Shown here: piece by piece, positions 9,916 through 21,569 of the stretch
How positions within the stretch are numbered: position 1 is the stretch's first letter
How the letters are laid out: the number at the start of each line of letters is the position of its first letter
NCBI GenBank assembly: GCA_004009845.1
Contig: RMBW01000116.1
Span: forward strand, 1 to 64,000
Length of the DNA stretch: 64,000 bases
Source: Davidsoniella eucalypti
Lineage: Eukaryota > Ascomycota > Sordariomycetes > Microascales > Ceratocystidaceae
Reading direction: 5' to 3'
Notes under the pieces: generated by a model
The model's input: the letters and a program-made list of their open reading frames with translations, nothing else
What the model was told of the DNA's origin: nothing
Database searches by the model: none
Program-made: the position numbers and the translations under genes

Positions 9916-11064
9916 TCAACTAATCTTCACCACTGCTTCTCCTCCCTCTACCTACCGCTATATCCGCTCTCCAAAGCCATGATCCAATACACCGGCCATA
10001 ATAGCCGTGACGTGAAACTTGAATATTGAAACAATGCGACACCCCAACTTAGGTCGTGAATGCAGATTCGAGTTCTGTTGGACTTTGATAATAGGAAGAT
10101 GTCACCTTGCAAAATGGGCAGTTTTTACAAGGCTTGAAGGGAAGGGCTTATAATGATGATTCCATTGTTATAGGCGGAGATACTTTTTCAGCGTCTATGA
10201 CCTCTTTCCATCTGCCTCTTGATATTGGGGCCCCCTCTATAGAGCTCCTCCGCTCCGCTCAATTTCAGCCAACCATGATCCTTGGTAGCTGTTCCTAGAA
10301 AGGAAACACAAAAGCAAATGGAACTTGAAACCCTAAGGAAAAAGGATTAAACTCTGAAAAGTGCACCGTGAGTCACTAAGATTCAACCTTCCCTCCTACA
10401 ACCCTCGGGGGTACCTTTGAGTTTACGGTGCCCTCCTCCTTTGTCCAAAGACGAAAAATTCCCCTTCGTTGTGGGTTTTTAAGAGCGACCAGCACATATC
10501 ACGAATGTCGCTGTCCATTCTCTCGCATCTATTGATTTATTTCAGGATGCACCGTTTTGTGAGGCCTTGAGCCTGTTTCTTCCTCTCTCCAAGGTCATTC
10601 TCACCAACGACCACACACCCCCTTTTCTCTACACTTTTCGTGATCGCTGGCTCATCTCCGCTCAGGAATTCACACTCACACTCGGAGGGCAACACTTTGA
10701 AGGTTCCAGTTGCCCGACATTTCCCGGCTCTTCTTTTGTTGTGCTTTGCACTTCATTTGTGCATGCCAAAACAAACCTATGATAGCTTCTCCTTGAGTTG
10801 CTCCCTCACAATGAAAACACATTGGGTTTCCTCTGTGTTTTTCAACAACCCACCAGGGGGACGGCTGTGGAGAAAGTTTAGCTTAATGCTGCTTGACCCC
10901 TCCTGATCCCGACACCGACCTCGCGATAGTTGTCTCCTTGAGCACCTTCCTCGCACCCTGAGCACTCTGGTCTTTTCCTTTGCATCTCAAACAACCTGCT
11001 AGGTGGACAGTGAAGAAACAAGTTTAGCCAGGTTAGCGCTGCTTGTATTCTCCACTGCTTCCAC
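9916..11064. other. Non-coding stretch, probably decayed repeats
   Basis: Short overlapping frames occur at 10107-10298 and 10567-10906 but none has recognisable domains. The region leads into the LINE 3' end at about 11065 and its last part may be decayed element sequence. Confidence 0.35.
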
Positions 11065-11235
11065 CATGCGAAATTTGTTCTTTCTTTCTATATTTTCTGT
11101 TTTGCTTTTTTAGTTTTAGTTCGGGCCTCCATTACGGGGGATCTTCGAGAACCATTAGGGTTTCTCGACGTCTAACGATCCACTAGGGTCGGATCCACGT
11201 GATCCACATAAAGACGTAAAATGATAAATAAATAA
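11065..11235 (+). mobile_element. 3' end of LINE family C, 5'-truncated
   Basis: Shares with 22625-22754 the blocks TCTCGACGTCTAACGATCC, ACTAGGGTCGGATCCAC and the 3' tail GACGTAAAATGATAAATAAA. The 5' limit is uncertain because similarity fades into T-rich sequence, and I found no convincing target-site duplication. Confidence 0.7.
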
Positions 11236-14200
11236 ACCTGAAAGCTCCGAATAAGGTGTGTTTGAAGGCCCTGCGGACTGACCATGGCAGGGTAGAAACA
11301 ACTAAAGACCCAAAGACATTTTCGTAAATATAGGTCAAGTCAAAATATAGTGCCGTGACCTCTTTTCAACCCGGACCGCAGGAAGAAACACATCCGAGCC
11401 CTCCTTCAAACACAAATAACTCTAACTGTGACAGAACAAAAAAAGGCAAGCCAGTCATGCAAAAAGCCGGGTGACACCATGAATTTCCCAGGATATTTGC
11501 CTAGACAGAATAAGAGAATAAAAGATTTTTTTTTTAAAAACATTTAAAAACCGTTGAAAGGATACAACAAAGGTCTCGCTATTCGGTCGGGCTCCAGTCA
11601 AGTTGTTTCGTTGTGGCTTTTTTTTTTAAACATGAAATGGTCGAGAAATCGAAATCATCTGCCATGTGAAAATACAGAAGATACAGACCAGTCAGGGCTA
11701 AAAGAATGGCTAAAATACTTGGCTTGGCTAGGCCACTCAGTTTGGTGAATTGCTGAACGTTATCCCAAAGGTAAAAATACAGCCCAGTGCCTTTATTAGT
11801 GATAAACAGAGACTAGAGTGGCACTGAAGATAAGAATAAATATAAGGACAAGCCATATTGTAGGTAGGTAGCATGAAAATTAATATACTGGTTCCCAAGT
11901 TCACATTTAGTGATATCTGTAATGTATGTGCAATTGCAGCCTAAAAGTACATGGTATGTCATCATCAGTAATATATGTCAGAATGTACAGGGAAGACAGT
12001 ATAGTGCTGCACAGAAAAGAAACACCAATACATACGCATTATGTAAGGCCACCTCATCATGCCTTGCGTCTCGTCTTCGCAGCTCGGTTTAGCCTCTAGT
12101 CCTATCCCATCTGCTGACAATAATGTGTTGTTGTTGTTTGTGTATTGTTTTGCTCTCTTAAGAAAGATATCGCCAATGCATGTATACGCCCGAGTTTTCC
12201 TCTTCTCCAACGGGCTGGAGGTCGAATACATCCGTATGCATATGCAAATGCATGCACCATGGCGGGGTTTCTCAGCACACTGCGACACTGCTACACTAGC
12301 TGCTTTAGTTACATGTACATTGACACCGGAGATACATGTAAACTACACAAGTGTATCTTTGTGTGCTGGGTATGTCTCGTACTCCTATGAGATAAGCAAG
12401 TGTCGCGGACACCCAGGACAGTCCGGTGAAGCGAGACGGCACAGAAAGAGACAGTTGTCGAACGGCAAGAGAAAATGACGATCGACTGGACAAACGTATC
12501 ATCTTATGTATGAGGTCGTAATGATGGAGGTGGAGGTCGAGTGGGCGTTTCGGCGTTCTTCGTCTCTCAGGTTGCATCAGCATCTTTTCCCAATTTTTTT
12601 TTTACCCACGTCACTCACTATTCGAGTACAACTGCGTACAACAACTATACATATCTATCTGTACTAATAAATGTTGCCGGTACGATTCCGACTCCTTCGT
12701 CAGGCTTCCAATCTATGGGCATGCATGAGCTCTTTTTGATGATTAATTAAGGGTGCATTGAAAAGCCAGTCGATAATGTGACCCAGCTAAAATGTAGATG
12801 GAATGTCGAGTTGTTTTGCTATTCTTAACTCGGCACCACTGATAAAATTAGTGCGGGAGAATTCTAGTGCTGACAATGGTGGCTGGGTAACAGTCAAAAA
12901 TTCTATACATAGCAGGCGATTTGATGGAGATGGAGAAGGAAAAAGAAAACGAAGGAAAAATGCCGCTGCGGGCGCTGTCTCTGACAAAATATTTGAACCC
13001 GCGCCACCGTCACAGTGTTGATTTAGGTAATAATTCAATTCAACTTCTAAAAAGGGAAAACAAAAAACGATAGCCTTGATAGAAGAGGGGGCCATCCATC
13101 CTTTACACTGGTCATCATACCAATGAAGCCCTGTAACATGATACAAATGTACTAATATAACACAAATACAAAAGCAACCAACCCACAGGCATGAAGATGG
13201 CAAATTTTGGCGGCCTTGTAATGAGCTTTTCTTTTCCTGCCGTTTCCTAAAATCATTCTCTCAGTCTTTTCTTTCTTTCCTGATGTCAGTGGCAAAAAGA
13301 AGAAAATAAAAACAAACCAGTGAGCCCAGTGCAAGGGTCCAGGGTTCAGTAAGACTGCCGCCTATAGTGAACAGTATCGTAGAAGACAACAAACATTAGG
13401 CCCATTATTCGTCAAAGAATCACAACATAAACAAAAAAAAATCTATGTGCTGTCAAGAATGTTATTCCTACTGCACAGTATCTAAACAATATGCAAGATA
13501 CGAAAGAAAAAAAGTAGAGAGCCTGCACGAAAGTCCGTAAACAAAAAAAATCAACAAGAAAGTTCATACCCCTCCATTCACTTCCAGCCTAGACGCCCCC
13601 CCCCCTCCCTCCGACCCAATTCTCATACCAGACCACTCAAACCATGCCAGAACACCCTGGCAGACTTTTTCTTTCCTCTAACACGGACTGACTGTCAGCA
13701 AGCCGAAGGACCGACTTATGGTGTAAATTGGCTAGCTTCTGTTTCTACGACTGATACTCCAGAAATTGGAACTTAAAACTTATATAAGGCATCCTGACCT
13801 CCCTCTTGTATCCGCTTCTTTTATGTCTCTTCTCTTCATCATCTGCACTCTTCTGCAAATATTCGACTTTGCTCTTGCAATCTTCACCTCCTTTGATCAT
13901 GAGCAGTCGGGCTCAGTTGCCGTTCCTTTCTTGATATTGAGCTCTCTTATTTTTCTCCGCAGACGTTCTTTCGTTCATATTTCTTCTTGTTTCTTTTTTT
14001 AACCCATCCTTTTTTTTTTCTTCTTTGCTGTATAGTTCACCGTGTTTAGAAAGGTACATACTTTATACCACGTGAGGTATCGGCGCCTTTTTGTTTCCCA
14101 TACTTTTATTTTATTTTAATTATTTTATTTTCTTCTATCGTGTATATGTTTATATTTTCCTGAAATATTACACTCATTTTCCTCTTCTTACTGCCAATAT

Positions 14201-15388
14201 ATAAAAATCCTTCCTTTTGGCTTGTGTCGACACTTGCCTGCACAAGACTTCTTCTCAAAAACACTTCTTAGCAACTCTAAGTTCTTTATTCTTCTTTTTC
14301 TTTTTTACCAATCTTCGTTTGCCGCCCCTTCGGGTGAAGAGAGTTTCTGTTGAGCGCCTGACCAGTATAAATTTCACCGCATCGTGGACAGTCTGCTCCA
14401 GTGCTCTAGTTTAAATCACTTTCTTCTTACATTTCTCCGCGAGTTTGTAGCCGCGGGGGTTTTTTTCTCCATTTTTTTCTTCTTTCTCCAAGCTTCTGAC
14501 ATTCTTAATTGTTGGCTACTCATTTATTTGCTGTACAGCCGCTTAATACTTCTTTGCTTAATTTTTCTTTTTGGCTCTTGAGATCTTGTATTTCGTGCCG
14601 TTTTTTTCTTCTTCTTACCAACATCCAATCAATCTGCGACTTCACATCGTATGTTTCAACTTGGACCTTCAACTTTAGCTACCATTCGTTATTTCTGTGG
14701 CATCAAACCCACAGGCTTTCGTCTTTGCTGTTGAGCATTTTTTTCTCGAAGCTAACCCAGTCTTTTTTTCTGCTTCAAACATTTTTTTTTTCGTCTTCTG
14801 ATCATTCGATCCTTACACAATTTTTTTCCCACCTCGTCCATCTTAACGCCGACTGTTGGACACCCCGCTGAAGCATGGAGGAACACTCTGCCGTCTGCTG
14901 CCCTCATCTAAATGGTGCTGGGAGACTGACCTGCACGGTGCAAACCATGTGGAGGGCCCCTTGTTTTTGAGACCTTGAACCTCTACGCGGTGCAAGGGAC
15001 TACGAGTTATCCTGAAATTACGGTGCTCAACCAATGCTTGGTCTCGACCTTTAATCTTTAATTAGAACTATACGTATACTATCTTAATAATATTAATTTT
15101 CTTTTGATTATCTCTTGAATACTTGTTCGCACTCAAAAGTGGCTGCTCGTGATCATGTGAATATTGTGTAGCATCACGTGATGAGTATTTATGTCCAGAT
15201 ATGTGGCTGTGTCCCATACGGAGCCGATATTAAGCTTCTCATTTTTAGTTCAACCCATGACGTCATATGTAGTGAAGAGGTACATTTGCGAATATATAGT
15301 AAAAAAAAAAACCGAATGTATTGGGTGCTGAAATGTGTTGCTAGCTTGTTAGTGGTGTATCAAACAAGTCTAGCGCTATAGTTTTATT
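11236..15388. other. Four-kilobase gene-poor stretch with a pyrimidine-rich tract
   Basis: Many short frames occur but none shows domain content. From about 13,780 to 14,870 the plus strand is strikingly T-rich with repeated TTTCTTCTT-type runs. A more balanced segment at about 14,865-15,050 follows. I could not assign an RNA gene to it. No tRNA-like fold or telomerase template was found. Confidence 0.4.
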
Positions 15389-17055
15389 TTAGTCCAGGCG
15401 TACGGGGAATTCTCTGATAGTGAACACCAGCACTTCCTTTCTAGAAGCATCTACTTTGATCGGCTCCCGTACCTGTTTCTCCTTCAGTTTTTTGGTTGGT
15501 GTCAATGGTGCACCTTTATCGTCGATCTCAACCAACATGTCCTTGGTATCCAAGCTACCGTCTTCGGTATATTTGAGCATTTTGTCGACTTCGTTGCGCT
15601 TAAGACCTGTTCCCCAGACTGCGATGAGCACTGATGGAACAAGGTATAGTAAAGCTGGCTGGCCCTGGTTGAATATCATCATGCTGCCCATGGCGGATAT
15701 CAAGCCAATAACATAGCCAACTACGGATGCCCGGAAATAAGTCTTCTCAAAGTACGAGCCGGATAAAGATACGGGCAGGTCATGTATGTTTCTGTTGATG
15801 CTCAAGAGCTCCATGATGCCACGAGAAGTCCAAAACCAGTCGCCCCATTTGCCAGAGACGCTAACGTAGCGTGCCTTGATAGCCATCTTACGATGGGCGA
15901 CAACGGCTAGGTCGCCAGTCTTGCTGTCGGTGGACCTTAGATCTACAGTCTCGTATTTGGTTTTCGCGACGTAGTGGCGCCACAAGTCAAAGCGTAACGC
16001 GAGAGAAATCACGATGCCGGGTACAACAATGTCTCCAAGGCCTAGCATACTGGATACCCGGGAACCTGCTGGACCACTGTGGGCAACAAGTTTGATTGGC
16101 GCGTCGAGTGACTTGGCAACTGTCACCATCAAAGGACTGTATGCATGCTTGAATGTTAGATGAGATAAGACTGAGAGACTAGATAAATGGGAACTTACGT
16201 GAAAAACACCATTATGATGTCGTAGAAGAAGAGACCAGTAAGAATCAGCGTGCTCACTGTGAAGGTAGTGGGTGATAGTATGGTGAACGTCAAGTTGCAC
16301 ATGGCAACTGCGATAATGTTCGATAGTAAAGTAGAGGAGGTGTAGTTGTATAGTATGATAGTGACAATCGCAATTATGAGCGAGACTATGGAATGGAGCT
16401 GGATCACCAGTCTTTCATCCATAGGAACTGTGTGTATGACCTTCAATCGGAGTTGCCACTTCTTGAGTAGAGTCGAGCGCACTTTCCAAAGGAAAGTCGC
16501 GAGAAGACCTTGCTTCGCAGATGTCGGTGATGTGGCGAAGAATCCGATAGGTAGAGGACCAAAGAGAAACCTCTTGGGCTCCTTGGAGACACCAGAGGCA
16601 GAGACAGCAAAATGACATTGATGTTCTTGGTCTACCTCGAAAATCTGCTTGTCTTTGCGCCAGTAACGTGGGAAGATGAAGTTTTCAGCAAGTGCAAAAA
16701 TCTGGTTGTAAAAAGAACAGATAGAAGCCAAGCCGAAAATAGACATGTATCCACGGACGATTTTGCTTAGGATTTGAGGGTCGTCGAGATACTTGATGAG
16801 GCAGTACATGCCATAGAGAACCATGGAGGAGATAATGGGCAAAGTGAGAGCATCCATCGCATCAAGGCCAGCTTGTAGAGAGCTATCAGTTTCATCCTCG
16901 TTGTCTTCTTCGTTATCTTCAAATTTAGCCTTGCTAGTAGCTGCGGAAGGCGGGCGGCCGAGAGAGGCATGAGCTCCGATGAAGATGCATACCGTGGCGC
17001 CACCGATCAGCTTGGTCAACAATTCAGCTATAGAGGCCAAGTCTGGAAGAGGCAT
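15389..17055 (-). CDS. Signal peptide peptidase (intramembrane aspartyl protease)
   Basis: Two exons (17055-16199 and 16136-15389) joined over a 62-nt GTAAGT...ACAG intron give 534 residues. The A22 family signatures are present: YD (278-279, in LFFYDIIMVFF), GLGD (318-321) and the C-terminal PAL (446-448, in NQGQPALLY). The two Asp residues form the catalytic pair of a protease that cuts leftover signal peptides and other type II membrane segments inside the ER membrane. About nine hydrophobic segments can be seen, with an acidic loop near residues 45-60. A roughly 100-residue polar insert lies between GLGD and the last helices, as in other fungal members. A Lys-rich tail follows. The frame is intact even though the gene sits between the arms of a large inverted duplication. 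Its start is the only ATG near the first membrane segment. Confidence 0.92.
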
Positions 17056-18159
17056 GATTGGGAGAGCGAAATATTATGATCCAGGTATAGGTATGGAAGA
17101 AAAGGTCGAAACCTTATATGATCCTGGGGTGTTGATATCACACCTTGAAGGAGTAAGCCAAAAACTGGGATCGTAAAGGTAAATCGAAGAGTGAGCAGCT
17201 CTGAGAAATGAATGGTGAGCACAGAGCAAACTTGTGAAATTAGCTCTCCTCGCTTTTAAGCTTGAGAAAAAGAAGACGCGAACAAATGTAAACTAATGTG
17301 ACTGCAGAAGCACGGCAGAAAATAAGGCAAAGTAAAAAAACGAAGCGGGGTGTTGGCAAAAGAAGTTGCTAGCTGGGCTAAAATAATGTCAAGATAGTCA
17401 TCGATTTTTGATGTCATCATCTCGTTAGGCAAGGCTGAACCCGATTTTCCGGTCAAGGTAGGTTCTTTCCCCATGTCCCCACTAAAAACTAACCACCTCA
17501 GCCTTGCGACGATTTGATTTGATTTGATTATATTTAACGTCTACCTAAATCACTAAGATCATACGACACCGGGTTGGCTACCGGACATATATTTAAAGTT
17601 GTGCCTGTATATTAAAGTTGTTTTGGCAATTTTAAAGCGTGAAGACTAGGTCGAAATGTAGCGATAAGTGCAAAGCAAAGAAAGGTAATAGTAGAGGAAA
17701 ACAGTAGAAAGAAGCAGTAAAAACAATATAGAGGAAACAAGAAGAGCGAAAAAAAACCTTGTCACAGCTGTAGAATCATCAAAAGAAAGCAGCACCCAAT
17801 CAAAACATCATTCACATGCTCCTCAGGCTAGGAAGCCCTCCTCACAATCCGCGAAATCGTCCTCGTCTTGATTCCCCGAGGGACAGACTGGGAGTGTTGC
17901 GACGTCACCCATGCGGCCTTCTCGAGCCACACCTCGGGTCACCCAATGGGCCTCAACTCGGGTTTCAGCCATCAGGATGCCCACGGTTCTGGCGAGCCAG
18001 GCTGAAGTGGTCCTTGACATACGTTGTTGTAGTATCTTGAACGTAGTTTCAGACCTGAGGTCCATCGATCCGCCCTGGGAGAACACCATGGGGTAGAACT
18101 GCTTCCAGGGGGGGCATTTACCAATCTTGTTGTTGTAACTCTTGTTCAGAATTTTGCGC
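17056..18159. other. Intergenic region upstream of SPP gene, with LINE-tail copy
   Basis: Holds the promoter side of the signal peptide peptidase gene and a family D tail at 17511-17570. A 113-codon minus-strand frame (17823-18164), ending just inside the right arm, contains WKQFYPMVFSQGGS but matches no family I can name. It may be a relic of a mobile element. Confidence 0.4.
17511..17570 (-). mobile_element. LINE-tail family D, copy 1
   Basis: On the minus strand GTCGTATGATCTTAGTGATT is followed by AGGTAGACG, then TTAAATATAATC and repeated AAATC. It matches 37576-37629 closely. No clear target-site duplication was found here, so the 5' limit may lie further out. Confidence 0.65.
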
Positions 18160-21100
18160 AGCAAGTGAGGTTTCCAGTGAAGCTGCTCAATAATTTACAA
18201 GTTGCTTCTTAGCACCATTTCAGAGCATCATGCACTCAACAGACTTTACCATCAGGACCATGTAACTACTCATGTAATAAGTTCACATTTGCCTATGACA
18301 GTCAGAATGTTGTGGGCCTTTCTACATTCCCAGCACAACCAGCACAATTATCCCACAAAGTAATTTGACTCTTGATGCATTATACTTCTAAAAGTTAAGT
18401 TGGTCTTTTAACAAGCTTAGGGGTGATTCATAATGGGCAGTCGTTATAGCTACTAGCTATTCTGTATGATGGAATCTTAGCCACCTACTTCAAAATTCGT
18501 AAGGGCTTTAAGCGAGCAAGACTTTGAGCAGTTTGGCATGAAAATGGTTGTGACTTAGTGATTCTCGGTTTGTTTGTACCATTTAATTCCATCTAATTTG
18601 TCTTGATATAGCATGTGTCACATGACCATAAAGGTATTTCTCAAACCCAGCCTAACACCATGGTGGCTGCCTAACCTTGTCACCCAAGGACAATAATAAC
18701 AACAACAATCAACCACACCTTTCACTTCTGATTCCTTGATCTTCATTTCTCTCTATCTATCATTCCACAACACTTCTACAACTACATATCATCTATTCTT
18801 CCCTTCCTCTACTCACAAACCGATTTGCCAATCATGGGTAATGAAATTGATGAAGTGGAAGCACCATCGGCCCCTGAGTCCGAAGCAATGCCGAGCCAAA
18901 GTAATCTAGACAGGGCTATTGCGGAAGCTCTCCAAAGACAAAAGCAACAGCACGACGAAGAAAACGCCAAAAGCATCAAAGCAGCCGAAGCACGCGCTGA
19001 AGAACTCGTCAAAGCAGTCAAAGCAGCCGAAGCACGCGCTGAAGAACTCGTCAAAGCAGTCAAAGCAGCCGAAGCCCGCACCGAGAAAGAACGACTCGAG
19101 AATGAAGAAAACGCCAAAAAATTTGCACAAGCCCAAGCACGCGCTGAAGAAGAACGGCTCGCCAGAGAAGCAGCCGAAGCCCGCACCGAAGAAGAACGGC
19201 TCGCCAGAGAAGCAGCCGAAGCCCGCACCGAAGAAGAACGGATCGCCAGAGAAGCACTCCAAGCACATCTACAGGGGCTTAAACTTGTTCCATTGATTTA
19301 CTACAGTTTCTCTCACATTTTTCAAACTTTGGAAGTGCTTAAGGATGATAAGCTGTGCTCAACTGGTACATCTACTTCAGTTCAGAATCGATGGTACCCT
19401 CGTCAACTTGTACCATGGACAGATTTTCAAGAGTGTCATGATGACATGTTTTCCCATCTTGTTACTGTATTTGGCCAAAAACCTATACCTCATGAAAATT
19501 TTAACACAATTGTCTCTAGCCAAGGGACTGTACGAAGCATTAGTACAATAGCTACCGAAGCAGAGGCTGTTGTGTTCTCTAAGAGGGCCGTTGAGGAATA
19601 TGCTTCGAAGATTATCAATTCGTATCTAGGTTTCAATCTAGAGGTTGATTCATATGACATTGATACACACAACAAGTTCGCCAGTATCAAGCAGGATAAG
19701 ATCCGAATATCCCACACGACAAACAACAGAATACAACAAATTATTCGGGCTTATGAAGAGGGAATTTCAGAACAAGATTGCACTGAGGAATCTCATGGTA
19801 TAAATTCTATTGTTGCCACTTCTTCACTACAGCCCAGTAATCCCGATACTACGGTATGCCGCCGATCTACTCGTTCCAAAACCAAGTCCGATCTTGAGTC
19901 TAGCAGAAAACGATCTGCCCTCTCTCCTGTCGACGGGGCTCCTGCTGCAAAATCCGCAAAATCCGAAGAATCCGCCGAAAGACCTTACTATCCTGACAGT
20001 CGGTGTCTCGGCCATAATTTGGAAGGTCAACCTCCCAAGAGGCTCTATGTCACAGAATTCAAGGCGCCCCATAAGCTTAGCCCAGAAGCACTTACCGACT
20101 CTTTGCTGGATCAATCAGGCTCGCCTCTGTCATGTAATCTTACCTCTTCGGCAGAGTTTGATCATAACAAAGGAAACACCTTGGTCAGCCATGCTATAAC
20201 GCAACTATTTCATTACATGCAATCTGATGGAGTTAGTTATGGTTATGTGATGACTGGAGAATCTATGATACTGCTATATATCGATTATCTAGATCCCACC
20301 AAGGTCTATTACCACCTTTCTATTCCTCGAAACAACATATCTGGAATTCCTTATCGCTCTATAGAAGATCCCATGCTTGATGACGATACAATTACAAACC
20401 AACTTGACGATATAAAGCAGACACCGGTCGCTCATATCTTGACACTTTCGCTTTTGTCACTTCAGGCCGATACTCCAACGCAGCAAACCAAGGTTGTACA
20501 TCAGAGAGGTCTCGCCAAAGTTGGAACTAAATATGCCTCAAACAATTCCCTTGGTCGCCAAAACCTAGCTTTGAGACCGAGTACTTCCTCTCGGTCGAAT
20601 CCTCGAGGGTCCAGGGGTGGTAACAGCTCAGGCCCATCCTCGAATGTAACTGGGCGACAACACGCCGTTGACCCAGTTGCCAGGCCCCCACTTGATGAAT
20701 ATTGTACACAGGCTTGTCTACTTGGCCTCAAGTTCAATCGACAACTCGATATGAAGTGTCCTAACTATAAGCTTCACTTACAAGCTAAACCCCCCATTGC
20801 CCCTTTTCATTCCTCCATGTTTGATTATACACAGCATCACCCCATCAATCAGTCTCAGCTTTTGACTACTATCAAGGCCCAGCTTGATACTAACCTTGAT
20901 AATGACTGCGAGGTTTTGGGTCTTCGTGGTGCTGTTGGTTGCTTGGTCAAGGTTACTGCTCACCCATTTGGGTATACCTTGGTAGGAAAGGCAGTGGAGG
21001 AACATGATGTTGGCTTGCTTCATCATGAGGCTACCATGTACAACCACCTAGTTGATGTACAAGGAAGTGTTGTCCCCGTTTGTCTTGGTGGTGTTGCTAT

Positions 21101-21569
21101 GGAGCAAAATCTCTGTGTTGATTTCAGGATCAACAACCATATGCTTTTGTTGTCATATGGGGGCAAGTGGCTTTGTAGGCTTGATGGGTGGAACATTGAC
21201 CGACAACTTGCGAAACTTCAAGAGTTGGGTGTCAGTCATGGGGATATCAGACTACAGAATCTACTCTATAATGAGGAATGTGATGACTTGATGGTTATTG
21301 ATTTTGAGAGGGCTAGCTATGCTGGGCCCTCAACAGCCACTAAGAGAAAGGGTGTGTTCGGTTCTGTTGCTCACCCCAAGAAGGTGGATCTAGGAAGGTG
21401 GCATCAACAATTGGAAGTTGGCTTCTAACCTGCTTTGTACTTAGTTTTGAATAGTATGATATTGACTTCTTATAAATAGCTGTTTTGGCGTTTTTGAATT
21501 GCCTAGTAAATATATCTTTATGGTTAATTATGTTCTCAAATCATAACCAGTGATTAGATGCTAATTTAT
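18160..21569 (+). repeat. Right arm of the large inverted duplication
   Basis: Inverted match to 1069-5264 lacking the MULE. It includes the complete gene at 18834-21428, about 0.67 kb of 5' flank and 0.14 kb of 3' flank. At about 18660-18672 the sequence CATGGTGGCTGCC is the uninterrupted target of the element found in the left arm. The outer end abuts a degenerate LINE. Confidence 0.9.
18834..21428 (+). CDS. Coiled-coil, endonuclease-like and kinase-like fusion protein (intact copy)
   Basis: Single exon, 864 residues from the ATG at 18834 (the longer frame begins at TTG). Residues about 25-150 form a charged coiled coil built from AEARAEEL/AEARTEEERLARE repeats. A Ser/Arg/Lys-rich linker leads to a domain reading as a restriction-endonuclease-like fold: YVTEFKAPHKL (E408, K410), then AITQLFHYM (Q457) and SYGYVMTG. 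A C-T-Q-x-C-L-x-G-L...CPNYKLH block precedes the C-terminal kinase-like domain with SHGDIRLQN (H802, D804, N809) and DFE (823-825). The glycine-rich loop is weak, so kinase activity is uncertain. The architecture resembles FunK1-like and Crinkler-associated effector proteins; that relation is inference from motifs. Its function is unknown. A broken near-identical copy lies at 1216-3839 and a diverged paralogue at 26783-29623. Confidence 0.85.
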   Translation: MGNEIDEVEAPSAPESEAMPSQSNLDRAIAEALQRQKQQHDEENAKSIKAAEARAEELVKAVKAAEARAEELVKAVKAAEARTEKERLENEENAKKFAQAQARAEEERLAREAAEARTEEERLAREAAEARTEEERIAREALQAHLQGLKLVPLIYYSFSHIFQTLEVLKDDKLCSTGTSTSVQNRWYPRQLVPWTDFQECHDDMFSHLVTVFGQKPIPHENFNTIVSSQGTVRSISTIATEAEAVVFSKRAVEEYASKIINSYLGFNLEVDSYDIDTHNKFASIKQDKIRISHTTNNRIQQIIRAYEEGISEQDCTEESHGINSIVATSSLQPSNPDTTVCRRSTRSKTKSDLESSRKRSALSPVDGAPAAKSAKSEESAERPYYPDSRCLGHNLEGQPPKRLYVTEFKAPHKLSPEALTDSLLDQSGSPLSCNLTSSAEFDHNKGNTLVSHAITQLFHYMQSDGVSYGYVMTGESMILLYIDYLDPTKVYYHLSIPRNNISGIPYRSIEDPMLDDDTITNQLDDIKQTPVAHILTLSLLSLQADTPTQQTKVVHQRGLAKVGTKYASNNSLGRQNLALRPSTSSRSNPRGSRGGNSSGPSSNVTGRQHAVDPVARPPLDEYCTQACLLGLKFNRQLDMKCPNYKLHLQAKPPIAPFHSSMFDYTQHHPINQSQLLTTIKAQLDTNLDNDCEVLGLRGAVGCLVKVTAHPFGYTLVGKAVEEHDVGLLHHEATMYNHLVDVQGSVVPVCLGGVAMEQNLCVDFRINNHMLLLSYGGKWLCRLDGWNIDRQLAKLQELGVSHGDIRLQNLLYNEECDDLMVIDFERASYAGPSTATKRKGVFGSVAHPKKVDLGRWHQQLEVGF

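Noticed and set aside
13021..15050. Possible telomerase RNA, RNase P RNA or signal recognition particle RNA
   Set aside because: I looked for a CUAACCC-type template, P RNA core motifs and SRP loop motifs and found none that held up.
1069..21569. Inverted arms as ends of a giant transposon
   Set aside because: The arms contain a complete host-type gene with flanks, and I found no target duplication at the outer ends; a segmental duplication is simpler.
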